This document shows, piece after piece, positions 1 through 13,165 of a DNA stretch of 64,000 nt. The position numbers were made by a program, and so were the translations under genes. The stretch covers positions 55,861,666 through 55,925,665 of the forward strand of contig NC_052018.1 in assembly GCF_015832195.1 (NCBI RefSeq). Reading direction: 5' to 3'. Positions within the stretch are counted from its first letter, which is position 1. Every line of letters starts with the position of its first letter. The notes beneath the pieces were generated by a model that made no database searches, was not told the origin of the DNA, and saw only the letters and a list, made by a program, of their open reading frames with translations. The DNA is from Motacilla alba alba (Eukaryota; Chordata; Aves; Passeriformes; Motacillidae).

Positions 1-136
1 CGACTTGTAGGGGGGATGTTCTGTTTTGGCCAGAGGAACAGTGCAAAAGGGAGCCTCGGCTCGGAGAAGGTACGAGAATAAATAAATAAGGAGCGGCCCT
101 AAAAAAAAGGTAGCGGCATATCCCGGCAGCGAGAAG
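1..136 (+). other. EYA4: Candidate EYA4 exon 1 (non-coding 5' UTR), 5' end unknown
   Basis: This stretch ends in AAG followed by GTGAGT at 137, a perfect match to the vertebrate splice-donor consensus. It lies at the left edge of a CpG island and upstream of the EYA4 start-codon exon on the same strand. Exon 2 needs a 5' non-coding partner, because it begins at an acceptor and contains an in-frame stop before its ATG. This is the best donor I saw in the island; weaker ones occur near 1441 and 1514. The transcription start could lie inside this stretch or left of the window, so the start coordinate is only the window edge. No long open frame runs through it. The assignment is inference from position and donor quality; I do not remember the 5' UTR sequence of any bird EYA4 transcript. 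Confidence 0.42.
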
Positions 137-424
137 GTGAGTGTCTCTGACTTCCCCGTCCCTGCATCTCCCTCCCACCCCTCCTGCTCGGAGGTGGAGG
201 AAACGGGTTCCCTGTCGCATGTGCATGTGTCCATGGAGGGGGTGTGTGCGTCTCCAATTTAGCGTTTATTTAGCACTGTTTTCATGTCGGTTCGATGACA
301 GCAGTAACAACAACAACAAAGTTGCTGTAAAACAAATGTGATGGGAAGGAGCAGCGGAGCCGTCCACCGCGGGGTAGAGACCAGCTTTTACCCCGGCCCC
401 ATGCGAGTTTAATTGCAAAAAACC

Positions 425-1910
425 AATCTGGTTTTCCGTGCGGACGGGGAGACTTTTTCCACGCCCAGCCGGACTTTCTGCCTCTGTCCAGGTGACGTTC
501 CCTGCTGTTTTGCCCTCACCGCTCTTCGGCTGGGTGTTACCGGGGCTGCTGGGGTAAGCCCCAAGACAGGAGCGAGCCGCGACGGCTGCCGTCGCATTGT
601 TCCCCGCTTGCGCCTCCCGCCCACTCCGGTGCGGCGGAAACGGGGGACCCGGGCTGCGCCCCAAGAGCGGCCGGGGCTGCCGGCCCGCCTGGGCTGGGCG
701 ACAGGGCTCTGCCGGCCGCCAGGTCGCTCTGCAGACCGCCTGCCCTTGCGAGGGCCGGCGGCGGGGCCAGCGGCGGCTTGACCGGAGGCTGTGAGGAAAC
801 AACATTTCTAGTGGCGAGGTCCCCTCCGGACAGAGCGGCGTGAAAACACATAGGGATGGCAGTCCCTTCCCGAAACCTGCGCTCGTCCAGCGAGGGTGCG
901 GGCAGCGCGGGGGCAAGGCAGCCCGGCCGGGACGCGGGGGCACGGGCGGCAGCGGCAGAGGAGTCGCTCGGTTCCGCCGCCCGCCCTCCGCCCCGCACGG
1001 CGCCGGCAGCGCTCGGGGGTCTCCGCTGCCCGCCTGCCCCAGGGCGGAGCGCTGCGGGCGTGCCGCGCCCGGGGTGCCGGAGGACGGGGCAGGCTGCTTC
1101 CCACTGCCTCCTGGCCGGCAGCCGTCGCGGGGGCTCCGGCGGCTACTTTTTCGAGTGTCCGAAGGGAGGGCGGACAGAGCTGCCCGTTCTTTTTGTTCCT
1201 CTCCGTTTCCTCTCCCTGGGGGATGTCTCTTGCCCTTCCCCTCCCCCGCCTCGGCTTGTTTTTCTTGTGGTTTAAAGACAAAACGTTGCATTTTCGGGTC
1301 GTCCCACCGCGCCCCCGCCCCCGCCGCGGTCTCCGCTGCGCCGGCGGACGGGGCACGGGGAAGCCCCGGCACGGGGGTCCCGTCGCCTTTTGCACCGGCG
1401 ATGCGGGGACTTGTGTTTTGGTTAGAAAGCGTTTCCACGTGGGTAAGGCTTGTGTGTGCATGTGTGTGCGTGTGTGTGTGTGCGGGTGTGTGCGCGTAGT
1501 TGATCCGCGAGGAGGTAACAGGATTCTCCGTGTTCAAAACTTGTGGGCTCCTAGCCATTAATCTCCTTCTCCTGCTGTCATTACAGACACTTCCAAAGGC
1601 AGATACCCGCGGAGAGCCGCCAGCTGCGTTTCACACGGCGGCTCTCCCCGAGCCGCGGGGGCTCCGCGCTGTGCCCGGCCGGACACAGGGCTGCCCGGGG
1701 AGCAGCCCCGCGGCGCCTTCCGCCGGGAAGGGAGAGCGGGATCCCACGGCATCGCCGCTGCCAATCGGTAGTTGGCATCTAAAGTTTCATTTACATTTAT
1801 GAAACTGCCGCTCCGCGCCAAGCAGGCGCGGTGCTGCCGGCTCCGTACCCGCGGGCAGGGCTTGCAGCCGAGCACACGGAGGGACGCGCTCGGCTCACGC
1901 GTGGCGGTGT
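425..1910. promoter_or_regulatory. EYA4: CpG island at the EYA4 5' end
   Basis: CpG dinucleotides and G+C are very dense from about 425 to 1910, while the rest of the window is AT-rich and CpG-poor. GC boxes and a CACGTG E-box (about 1436-1441) are visible. Islands of this size in birds usually mark promoters of developmental genes and extend into the first intron, which fits a + strand gene with exon 1 at the left edge and the start codon at 17357. The high GC also creates several long open frames on both strands, the longest 430 codons on the minus strand at 266-1558. These look like stop-poor GC-rich DNA rather than genes, with proline-, arginine- and alanine-rich low-complexity translations. 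A bidirectional promoter for a non-coding transcript cannot be excluded. Confidence 0.85.
1450..1496. repeat. (GT)n-rich microsatellite inside the CpG island
   Basis: Imperfect alternating TG/CG tract with GCA and GGG interruptions, next to the E-box at about 1436. Alternating purine-pyrimidine DNA of this kind can adopt Z-form; whether it does so here is unknown. Confidence 0.8.
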
Positions 1911-2884
1911 GAAATAGGTGGTGTTTACAAAAACCCTGGGACGCACGCTGTACCAGACAAGGGAGCGACTTGGCCGGTTCCAGTTTAAGTATGAAGTCAT
2001 GCTAGAACAGTAAGGAACCAGTATTTACAGTTTTCTGAGTTTGGTTTTGCGTGTTTCATTTGCGGAGACCAGAAAGCGTATCTAAGGTAAACTAATCAGC
2101 AGTTTAGATTTAGAGGGAGTTATACAATGAAGGTATCTTTTCTGTCTGGCAGATAGATTTTCTGGTCTGACCTCGGAGTTTGATGTTAGAAGCATGTACT
2201 TTGCAATAAAGCTCAGGCCGTATCTTTGTTTCATTTCCCTAACACTCGAAAGAAGTTTCGTAAAATTGCTGCGGGCTTGACTCTTCCCCTACTATTTCTG
2301 AAAATGCTGCTGAATAACAAATGCTTGCATACTTGCAATATATATCATACTGTGGGTAAAGTGGAAATACAGACTGATATTTCTCTCTCTTCCTGGTGAT
2401 TCTTTCTCTGTTTGACATCTAACATTAGCTGGGCTATGTCTGAAACAGCTCCTTTTGCCTTTTTTTTTTTTTTTTTAAGTGCGGTATTTATGTTACCAAA
2501 TGTTCTTCAACCAGATTTAATAGAAATGAAAGTGGAGTATGTTGATGAATCTTTTATGTATCTTTGTACAGATAATTTGTATGCAGTTATTAATTGTTAC
2601 ATGTATATGGTGGTACTGATAATAAATTTAGTTGGAGGTTACTCTTGCTGGATTTGTATTTATTCATGGCCTCACAACACTTTGCAGTATAAATTTATTC
2701 TGTGTGGATAATGTCAACGGAATAAATAAATCCTAAACAAGCAGTGTATTGAGTAGGGCACGGATGGGTTCTCATTTAGTTGCAGTTCCCAGTTAAAATA
2801 TTTCAAACAAGGCAACTGTAGAAATACAGCTATAGATAGTATCATGTGGCATATTTTTAGCATCTGATGCAAGTGTTAAAGTTT

Positions 2885-2922
2885 AACTCTTTAAACTTTA
2901 TGCAACTCTTTAAACTTTATGC
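2885..2922. repeat. Perfect 2 x 19-bp tandem duplication
   Basis: The unit AACTCTTTAAACTTTATGC occurs at 2885-2903 and again, without change, at 2904-2922. The identity suggests a recent slippage or duplication event in intronic DNA. Confidence 0.9.
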
Positions 2923-5900
2923 AAGTCCTACAATTAATATTAAACATAAACATTTGGTTTGGGAAAGGTACCTGTCTGTTTCCTTGATGAACGGGTGGTA
3001 TTGGACAATGTTGTGTGCAATCCTCCAGTGTTAAAATTTAAAAAGCATTTTACTTTCTTAAATACGAAAGTTACCACAGAAAGAAAAAAGAAATTCCTGG
3101 AATTTCTGTTAAACGCTCTAGGACACAGCTATTCAATTTTTTCTGTGTTATCTTTTTCCTTCTTGAAAGTAGGGATTTTATGAACTCAGGGTAAAGCAGG
3201 TCTCCCTTTTTATAAGGAGCGTTTATTCAGCATACTTCTATATTGCAGCTGCTGATCATATTTCATAGAGCTGTTAAAGCACTTAAAACCTAAAATTAGG
3301 TACTGTCTGGTAGTAAATATTTCAAATCGCTCCTTGAAGAAATGGGCATAAAAAAGAGACATTTTGAAATATATCGTCGAGAAAAAGTAATCTTGCATTG
3401 CTTTTACTCAGTGCAATACCAATCTAAATCACTGATTTCAACACAGCGTACTTTTTTGTTAGGTTTTCTTAATCTTCTGGATTTTTATTGTGATTTTATG
3501 CTGGCTTTATTTGATATCATAAGCAGCTACTTTGCTCAAGCTATGTTTATGATGGCAACACTTGAATTAACAGGTGTCGAGTTAACTTCTAACATACCTG
3601 TGCTTCCAGTGAGTATTCTTGTGATACTAAGAACTGAAATGTAAGTTTCCTTGCTTCCTGGTGTGTATGTTTCTGGCTGTTACTTGCAGAAGGTGTAAAC
3701 TTGCTTTTTTTCCCCAGATTTTGGATAAATTAATTTACAGATTAGTATTTTCCAGTTGGGAGGTGGGGTGAGGTTTGTTTTTTGGTTGAACATAGGAATA
3801 GGTTTATTTGCTCACTAGCTTTCATTTTTGGTACTGTCAGGGTTTGCAGGAAAAATACAAACACAGGGACATCAGACTGACAGACATATGTGAAGTTGGT
3901 CGAGTATTTTTAAAGCTTTTTGGAAGTTCACCACTAAACCAAGTCTGGTAGCAGAAACCCTCAGATGTCTATGCTTTTTTCTTTGTACTTGAGAATCCAG
4001 TAGTATTTCTGCTATCTAATATATCTGGAATCTTCCTGACATTTTGTGTTTAAAAATCCTGGCATTTATGGTATGCAACTGGAAGAAGAGTGTTGATATT
4101 CAGTCATTGATCAAGGGGTTTATAAGTATGCCTAATAAATGCTATTTTTCTTTTTTGGATTTAAATATTGTGTATATGTGTGCCCAACTTAACCTTTTTC
4201 TGTCATTGAAAAGTGCTAATTGATCTTGCTGACCCTGACATAATAGTATAGTTTGATATTCGAAACCTTTCAGCTTTGGCATGGCCTTTTTATCACCCCT
4301 GAGATTTCAGGGCATGGTTCTACTGAAGGCATAAACTGCTTCTCTTTGAAAAATTAAATAAAAATGGTTATTAAAAATAAATTATGGTCTTTTAAAGTCA
4401 GTAGATGTTTTACCTATCAAAGCCTCAGGCTTTACAATATACATTAAAAACTTTCTGATTTACTTGTATGTATTAGGTGACATTTTAGACGTTGCTGTAC
4501 AGAAATCAGATTTTTATGAAATAATTTTTGGCCAATTCCACACTTCTGTGTTGCAGTGTTATTAAATCTGTCATTAAATCAGAAGTGGTTAAAGGAACTT
4601 GGACGCACTTTGCAATGCAAAAGCTCAGATAAGAAGAGTGCTCATATGTCAAATAAATAATAAAATCTATTTGAAAAGGCAGTAAAACTCACATTCTTAG
4701 TCTACATTGTAGTTTGCAATGCTGCCAGAAGGATTGCTTTTGGGATGCCTATAATATAGAACCTTAAAGGCAAAAGCTATTTTAAGGAATTTTCTTCTTT
4801 TTATCTCTAAGCCTGAAAAATGTGTTGAATAGCTGTCTGCCTCTTTGTTTTAACGTTAAACAGTGAAAATTACTTTGATGATTGATTGTCCTATATTGAA
4901 ATGTATGACTGGGCAGTCTCAGTCACAGGATTGTATAGGCTAGTCATTAGGCTTTTGAGTAAAATGTCAAATGCTAATGGCTGTTTGAGGAATACTGAAG
5001 TTTAAGCATTGTATTTTCAATTTGTTAAAAATTTCCTTATTTCTCCAAGGGAAGATTATAAGGACTGGTGATTATCTTCAGAGCTTCTCACTCCATAAGC
5101 CAGTGAGACTTTTTTGGTTTTAGGCTGTTAGGCTTGGGTAGTAGGCACTAAAGTTTGAGTTAGGTTGCAATTACCATGGATTTGAAAAGAAGTCGTTTGG
5201 AGGATTTCTATGCATAAATTAATTTGGAGACCTATGTCTTTTTCCTAGAACTAACTAAATAAATACTATTATTTACAGTGACTTTTCATTGAGCAGCTGT
5301 CTGCAGAACTACAGCGGAGGGCAGTTCTGTTGGATGTAATTTAAATGCTGTCTCTAAAGAACTCAGTCTGCCTGGGCTGACTGAGTACTCTTTTTGAACT
5401 AGGGTTGTGCTGGGCTATACAAAATTTGACTACTTTGGAGCAGAAAATTACAAAAAAACCTCCCAAGGCAACCTGAAAAATATTCACACAAAGACTGATT
5501 TTTGCATAGATGTTAACTCATTACTTATGTGATTTAGTTAATATGCACTAGATTTTTTCGCAGCATTAAAATGAAATACTATTGTGATGTGACCCAGTAT
5601 AAGCTCACATTCTCAGCAGTGAAAAATTACTGCTGCCTTTTTTTTTTTTTAATTGGGTACGTCAGCAAGTAACTAGTCTGCTCTTGACATATATATAATT
5701 AAACCACAAAAACCTACATTAAAATACCATGGAAGGTCTGATTGAGACCATAAAGTAAAAGAAACACAGAGCTGAGTTTGCAATTTTTCAAATAATTCTC
5801 CTCTATGACTATGTGTATATAACTATTGAAATCAATGCTGGTGCATGAGGTAATTGGAAACTTAACTTGATGTTTTGTGCCAGATCCTTAGCTGTTGCAA

Positions 5901-7439
5901 ATTGGAGTAGGAATGCTGAAATTACTGGAGTGGTCTCACATTATGCCAGATGAGTATCTAGTCCTCTATTCTTAGTTCAGTCTGCTCTTTTGGTGGGGTA
6001 TTGCAATATACATTATATGTGTGAGATCACATACACAGAGAAGTGATCCTGCAATACTTAGGAAAATAATAAAAAAAGAGTTAAGTATAAATGTCCAAAT
6101 TATATATTTTTTCTTCCATTTCAAGGCACTTTCATACTCCTATGTTTGAACTTTTTTGGTAGCATTTTATACATGACCACAGAAATGCCTTTTACAGTAA
6201 CTGTACTTTTGAAAATGATGCAGTTAGTAATATTGCTAATTGTCTGTATTTTTTAAAATTCTGTTAATGCAACTTTGTTGCTCAAAGAAATGAGAAATTA
6301 GGTTGTGCTTGTTCAGGGACATTTCATGAATTCCAAGCCTATTCATTGAAAGCTGTGAAGTCCATATTAAATCCTATCTGGATGTTTCTTTTTATTCACT
6401 GTAGTATATTCCCAGAACATCACAGAAAATGAAGTTTACCTTACTCCCAAGATTGAGCAGCTAAACCAGCTTCTGTACACTTCAGTTTATGCATCCTGAC
6501 ATCATGCTGTGTATGAGGTCTTTCTTCCAGCTCTTCTGAGTGTCCCAGCATAGATGTGGTCTCACAAAACCAGGCACAGCTCAGGGAGATTATGCACATT
6601 TCCTTGCCAAGTTCTAGCAATGCAACTCAGACTCAACCTAGCATTTCTGTTCTGGTCCTCTTAATACAGAGAACTGGGAAGTTCTCTGAGAACTAATAGG
6701 GCTGAATGATACAGAAGTTTTTACAAATGCAGTGATTGTATTCTGGGATAGGGTTTTGAGAATAACATTTCTTGTTACCCCTAGGCAAGATTTAAACTGT
6801 AGTAGGTTTTCCAAATAGGAAGATGAAAGTACTTTTCCACTCAGCCACCTATTTTTATGTTTATTCTAATCTGGTATGGTAGAAGAATGTAATATAATGA
6901 TCAAATTAAATTTTTTTCGGTTAACTGCACCTTCAGAGAAGCAATTTTTGTGTTCAAAGTACCATCTGAATCCTGTGCTCACTGTGCAGCAGTATGTCTG
7001 GGAGTTACCTGCAACATGAGGTGTTTCAGCTGAAATGGCTAGATTATGTGTTTCCTAGTCATTTCTGGTATCTAGTTAGCTATGTTCCAGTTTGTTTTCC
7101 AATTTTCTAACTAAATTATAGTCTGATTTCTCCAAGGGCTAGGTGAGCAGTCAAATTTTTGGCATAATACAAATGAAATAGAAGACTTTGCTCCCTGGTA
7201 GTTGTGAAACTGCCTAGCTTTTTGAAGGAAGTCCAGGATTGGAGCAACAGCTTGCGAGATGCTGTCAAATCGGGACTAAGTCTGTAATAGTTTGATTGTA
7301 AGGTCTGTAGGAGGAGGTGCAGCATTTTGCTCTGTTTTTACATCATTATATAGGGGTATTGGTTCATATAAGCATCAATAGCAGTAACCTCGTGAGTTGC
7401 TAACCCTATCTGAAGTCCTACCTCCGTCTGTTTCCTGCG

Positions 7440-7860
7440 GTAGAGGACAGAAAAGTGTGAAGCCATGGTTTCACATTTGGTGGCAGCGCTTCTAAAGCGG
7501 CCCCTTAACCCGCCTCTGCCGGCCACTCGTTTAAGTTGGATCCCCTCTTGCTGTGGTTCACAAACAGCTGTGCTGGCAGCGAGGCAAAGGTCGGAATGAG
7601 TGGCAGGACCCGAGCTGCTGAGCCTGGCAGCGGTGCTGCAGAAATAGCTGCAGAACCACAGTCCCCGTTACCTAATCTGCCACCTCTATTAACTGAAGTG
7701 CAGGGTCAAGTCTGTGGGATAGGTGGAATTTTTCAGAATGAAAACATTGTCTACAAAAATCACCCCTTTATCTTTAATAAAAAGGTTGTGTTGATGCAGG
7801 GATTTTTGACTAAAATCAAATTAGCTGCAAATAATTGGAAGATACACGTGTGAGTTAAAA
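7440..7860 (+). promoter_or_regulatory. Isolated CpG-rich patch in intron 1, possible alternative promoter or retrocopy
   Basis: About eleven CpGs fall between 7436 and 7672, in an otherwise CpG-poor intron. A + strand open frame of 105 codons (7536-7853) runs through the patch. Its first part is rich in Ala, Glu, Pro and Gly and contains an internal Met in a MSGRTRAAEPGSGAAE context. Its second part is ordinary AT-rich translation. I do not recognise the protein. The patch could be a secondary EYA4 promoter, a non-coding RNA start, or the GC-rich 5' part of an inserted retrocopy. No poly-A tail or target-site duplication was obvious, so the retrocopy reading is not favoured. Confidence 0.25.
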
Positions 7861-9857
7861 CAATAGGGAAAGTACTGGGGCCTTTGGAGGGGACAGCTGT
7901 GATTTTCTTGAAGGAAGTTCAGACGTGATACCAGACGACAGAACTTTTCCAGATCTTTGCACTGCTGTCCAAAAGCTGGCTTGCAGGGAACAGGCGGAGC
8001 ATAACTCCACTAGAAGTAGGACGTCACTGCCAAGGGCTGCGGCGCTCGTGACAGGCTGCATTCTTTTATCACTATTCCTGGGGAAAGAAGTGCAATAATT
8101 TCTCAGAAGTGGCCATTACATAGCTGTCACTGTAGACAAGTGCTTAATTTATGGCAACTATTTTTTATTAGTCTCCACTGTCACAAAGTATTAACTTACA
8201 GGCTATCATGTTCCAAATGCCTTTTTTTATGTTGTTCCCATATAACACTGAAATATGCATACTGTACGGCATCATGGGTTTATGAACACTCAAGCGAGCC
8301 AAACCACTGGTATTATTTTTGATGTGAGTACAAGTTTGATTTCCAAAGAGAAGTGTAGTGATGTAATAAAGTTCTGTATGTCTGTCTTGAGTTGACATGA
8401 TTTTTTGATTAATAAAGTTGAGGGATACAAAATCAACTTGGCACAAATGAAATGGATTAAACAGCAAACTAAAGCATAGATTTCACAAATAGTTACTTGT
8501 TAATGAGTCTTTTAAAAGTGTGTTATTACAAAGGATTTTTCAGGGGGCAATCATCAAATCAAAACCTATTTATTATTTTACCAGTGACACCCAGATTAGT
8601 AAGTTCTACAAGAAGTAATACCCTTGATTAGAACAATTACTGACATAATAAAAGATATTTTTCTTCTTACAAACTTCCTTATACTTCTGTTGTTAGACTG
8701 TAATGCCTAAAGTACTGCTACTACAAAGACCGAGGGATGGGTAAATAATGGTGAGAGCCGATTGATGAGAATAGTCTGGCTCATTGAGCAAACTGAGAGC
8801 AAGCAAACAGTATGTACTTCACTACAAGCCAGCAGTTCATTTAAAAAAAAAAAAAAGCAACAAAACAAACAAATAAACAACAAATGGAGGCCATAGAAAA
8901 TGATAATGATGGTATTGTAGCCCAAAAAAGGAGTAGTAACTTAAACTAAGTACTCAGCAGAGTAAGAGGGGTGACCTTAGCTGTGTAGGTAGTATGGGTG
9001 CAGCTACTGCCAAAGCTGTACCCTTTCTTAGCTTCAGAAAGGAAGCTTTAAAAAATCGGAGGTTTCAGATTTAAGACCAGAGGAGTAATTAAACATTGGA
9101 AGATGTTGCTTCCAGGGAATTAACAAATTTTAGTTGATCGAAGGAGAATGTAACATAGTTTGATCACAGCTAAGAAATATATAAATGAGGAAATGTGGTA
9201 AAGGATGCCTTGTCAAAGCAGTTGTTTTTGTTAAAATCTGAGAATACCTGTTTTTTACAATAACTTTGTGTGGCACACTTAGTGTGGGCTGATAGTAAAA
9301 GAGATTTGCCTGTAGGATTGCAAGCTGTTCCATGGATGTCACAACATTTCAGTTGCCTATGGGGACTGCTGATTGTCCAGGAGCCGAAATGAGTGCAGAC
9401 AGCTCATGTGAGGATCAGCAGCAGAAAAATGTAGATTACACAGGACATCTGGTATGGGGTTTTGCATTTTCTTTGTGCTGGACAAAGGTGGTACCTAGAA
9501 AAATTTCTACTTTCAGTCATTGTGTTCTGGTGGTTTCAGTTTGACTTGATGGCTGGGGTGCAGCAGTGTTAGTTTTGGTGAGTAATAATTATGCTTTTCT
9601 GTCAGAAAGCACCCAAGCTGCATGCTGGCACCAGAAGGAGTTCTGTATTCTGGGACAGTTCTGTATTTACACTTTTTGTTCATGGAATGAAGAAATAACA
9701 GTTTCTAAAATGCAATATTTAGGAGGTACTGTAAACTTTAGTTAAGAAAAACATTTCATTTCTTCTACCAAACTGGAACCAAAGTACCCAGGTTTCTTTT
9801 CAGTGAGTTTACTTTGTATTTCTTTCTGACATTTCAAAATGTTCCATTCAAAAACTT

Positions 9858-10184
9858 TCATGTGAGACACTTGGCAGTAACAAGAATAGCAGTTGCTGAG
9901 CAATGACTCTCACACCTAAAAAGGATGGGCACGCTGCAAACTTCCTTCTTCATCAGGATGTTTCTAGTATGCCTAGCAAGTATTTGAACTTCTGCATTAA
10001 CTCTGATTGCATCCTCATACTGCTGAATACCCTCTTCAAACTGTGGCATGATTTTTAAGAGGGTGGGATGAATAGGTAGGATGCTGTCACAGCTTTCACG
10101 ATACCATGCGGCTGGATTCTTTGCATTAAGTTTTTCAGCCTTGTAAAACCACTGTCTGCTCTTACCTTGTGGATATGCTAATTT
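9858..10184 (-). pseudogene. Coding-derived fragment with a TPR-like stretch, parent unknown
   Basis: On the minus strand an open frame of about 108 codons runs from a TAA just above 10184 down to 9858. It reads like real protein, with a segment FYKAEKLNAKNPAAWYRES followed by MPQFEEGIQQYEDAIRVN. The spacing of W/Y, A, A and P residues and the acidic-basic pattern recall tetratricopeptide helices. The only internal Met that could start translation (10049) lies in the middle, so this is not an intact gene. It may be a decayed retrocopy or an old exon remnant. I cannot name the parent gene, and a chance frame of this length is possible in a window this large. Confidence 0.25.
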
Positions 10185-13165
10185 TTAGGTTCTCCTAAAT
10201 TTTAAAATATTTCTGTTTTAGAAATAACCTTTATTGTTATTTTATGCTTATTTTGTGTCACAAGGTTTTTGAGGGTTTTTTATGTGAAAAAGGTAAACTA
10301 GACATGTGTTCTAGGGAGCGGGAATAAAAAATAATTAATATTTTCAAGTTGACAGTGTGTCTTTAAATATTCTAGCTAACCAAGTATAGACGTTCTGTTT
10401 TCAATGGCTTGTTTATAAATAATTGAAATGTTTTCTTTGGTTTGTTCACAGCTATTTTCTACAAAAAAAAAAAAGAAGAATATTGTCTCAGAAGTTAAGC
10501 AAAATACTCTGTGTAGTAAAAACCAAAATCGTCCTCCCTAAAAAAATCTAGTTGTTTAAAACATTGAAATGGCCAGTGAGTAGGAAAATAAAACAAAAAT
10601 TTCAATTAGAAAATTTAAAAGGGTATGCTTCTGTCTGTGGCATCTTTTTATTACGTGTTTGGGTTTTGTTTCTTTTCCCTGGGAACCACCTTTCTTTTCT
10701 CTTTATTTTTAGGGGAATGCAGTGGGATTCTAGATTAGATTTGTTAATAAATTGAGGCCAGAAACAGTATCAGCATTTGTTTTATTCATTTCTCTCTGGA
10801 AAATTCTGTAATTGATTAATTTGGAATGAGATATATGAAGTCTGTGTAGCTGCATGCCTTATCTAAGCAAGAGTGAAGAGGTCTCCCACAGCTGGGAAGC
10901 CCCCAAACATCAGTGCATTTGTAGCTCTGGCCTCAATCTTAGTAATTTCACAGTGTGTTGTATGTTGCTAGGATATGGGAGGTATTGTTTGGGTTAAAAT
11001 TCTGTATACTGAAATTCTCAAAGTTATTCATTACACAGGTATGGGATGGGAGGGATAGGAAGAGTAGGGGAATCAGTTTTAGTCATATTTGGGTACCTGT
11101 AAAGTTGGAACCCAGAGCTGCAAAAGACAAATGCTGCACCAACATGCTTTTTTACAAAACTAAAGTAAATGAGATCCAGTGCTTGCAGTTGTTTGCCATT
11201 TGCCAGGAAGTCTTTCTGTTTTCCCCTTTTTTATTTGTTGTTGTGTGATGGTAGAATCAGCAGGCAGATCTGTCACAGACCCTTTCTGTTTCTTACCTCA
11301 CTTTCTAACTGATGCCATGGTCTGTGGGACTCCATGGTCTGTGTTTCTCCACTTTTTTTGCTTTGGTGCCAGCTTTTGGTACCAGATGGTTTTGTGATAC
11401 TGTGACTTGTTTCTAAGTCGAAAGTACCTGATGTAGAGTGACAATACCATCTTCATTTTTTTAATAAAATGGCCACAAATGTTACACAAGCAATGACACC
11501 CTTCAGCAAAATCAGTCCAAGGAAGCAAATTACACTAAACTGACAATTATACAAATATTCATTGAAAACCATGCAGAGTTTGCAGGGGATGTGTCTAACA
11601 AATGTATAGTGACTTGCATGAAATTCAAAAATATGATTTGAATTTTGAGGATTTTTCAGTGTGTTGCGGTTTGGTGGCATGAATCGTGTCTGTTTTCATT
11701 ACTGTGTTTAATGTCTGGCATGAATTCCTGTGCTCAGAAAGGAAGATGGAAATAACAAATTATGTCACAGTTACATATTTATTTTTTTCAGTAGAGGGAG
11801 AAGGTGAAAGGAATCTAGACAAGCTCAGAGCTGTACATGTGTGGTGGATGTTGAAGATCCCATGCCTGTTCTTAACATGCATCCTAACCCAAGATCTGAA
11901 AATAAATGTTTTGTTAGCAGGAACAAACACTATTTCATCTCCAGCAGGGGTTGTAGCAAGACTCTAAATCTAGTAATGTCTGACATTGCACCTTGAAGCT
12001 TATTAATTTCAGAAGCACACTTTCTATATACATTAGAATATATACCATATACCCAGCTTAAACATATGCATGTTCTTATGCACATCCATGCTGGATATGT
12101 GCTGGGATGAGGACACTGAATGGGTCCTAAAGGGTGTCTTGTGCAGCCCCCTCCAAGTAAGCCATACACTGTCACCCAAGTATTTACTGTGAAAATGAGG
12201 GCTATTTGTAGAGAAAGCAGCTGGGTGGGTCCATTTGCTTTTCAGCTCATCCCGGAAATTCCTCCTGTATTCCTTCCCTGTTCACAACAGTGTATGTGGC
12301 TAAAATAGGGTATTCATCTGTGTTAAGTTGCATGAGTTGTTCTGTGAAATCCCAGCATAATTAAGATTATTCCAAATAAGGGGTAATCTACCTTCTCTGT
12401 TTAAGCAATGCATCTGCAAATGCAAATCGATGTAGGCAGGGGCTCAGCGGAACACAAAGCCCAGAGGAGATTATTCCATTCCATCAGGGCTTGCTGGAAA
12501 TGCCTGGAGCTAAAATTGGTGGTACATGATGTTATGGCTTGCTGTCCTCTCCACTGCATACCAAGGGCTCCGGGTGAGGAAGGAGCTCCATTTTTTGGAA
12601 GTCACTAATATAGAAGTGGGAACTGGATGTGCTACAAAGGCTTCCAGAACACTCTAAAATGTCTTTCAGTGTAAAATTCTCATCCTCAGCAAGCTAAAAG
12701 TGGACTGAAATCAAACTGATCCAAAGACAGCCACATTTAACCCTCTACAGAGGAGGGCCCAAGGAAGGAAAAATAAGTATTAGAAGGAGAGGAAGGGAAA
12801 GTCTATATTCTCATTAATTCTCTGCTCTGTGGAGCAAGATTTGTTTCTATAATGAAATAGGAGTTTTTCAGGAGGCTCATTTCACTCATATTGATATCAG
12901 ATAGTAGACACCAGCTAAGGAAAGGGCTTCAGCTAAACATAAATACACATGCAAAATTCCTGAGCCATTTCTGCTTTCAGCAAGAATCCTTCTGGAGAAA
13001 GAGAAGAAAAAGTTTGAGAATTAAAATAATTTAGAAATTCTGAATATATTTCTGTTCACCTGCTTGTTTTCCTCAGGGAAGAATACGTCCCTGAAAAGGT
13101 CATACTGTCAGGATGGCTTTGTTGGGCAGACAAAGTCGAAGTTCTAATAAATCAGCATTTGGTTT

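Noticed and set aside
266..1558. 430-codon open frame on the minus strand
   Set aside because: It lies in the CpG island, where stops are rare. The translation is low-complexity Pro/Arg/Ala/Gly with a His-Thr repeat from the GT tract and no domain. Overlapping long frames exist in other phases.
840..1561. Overlapping 139-221 codon frames on the + strand
   Set aside because: Same GC-rich artefact; three frames are open at once and the translations have no recognisable motif.
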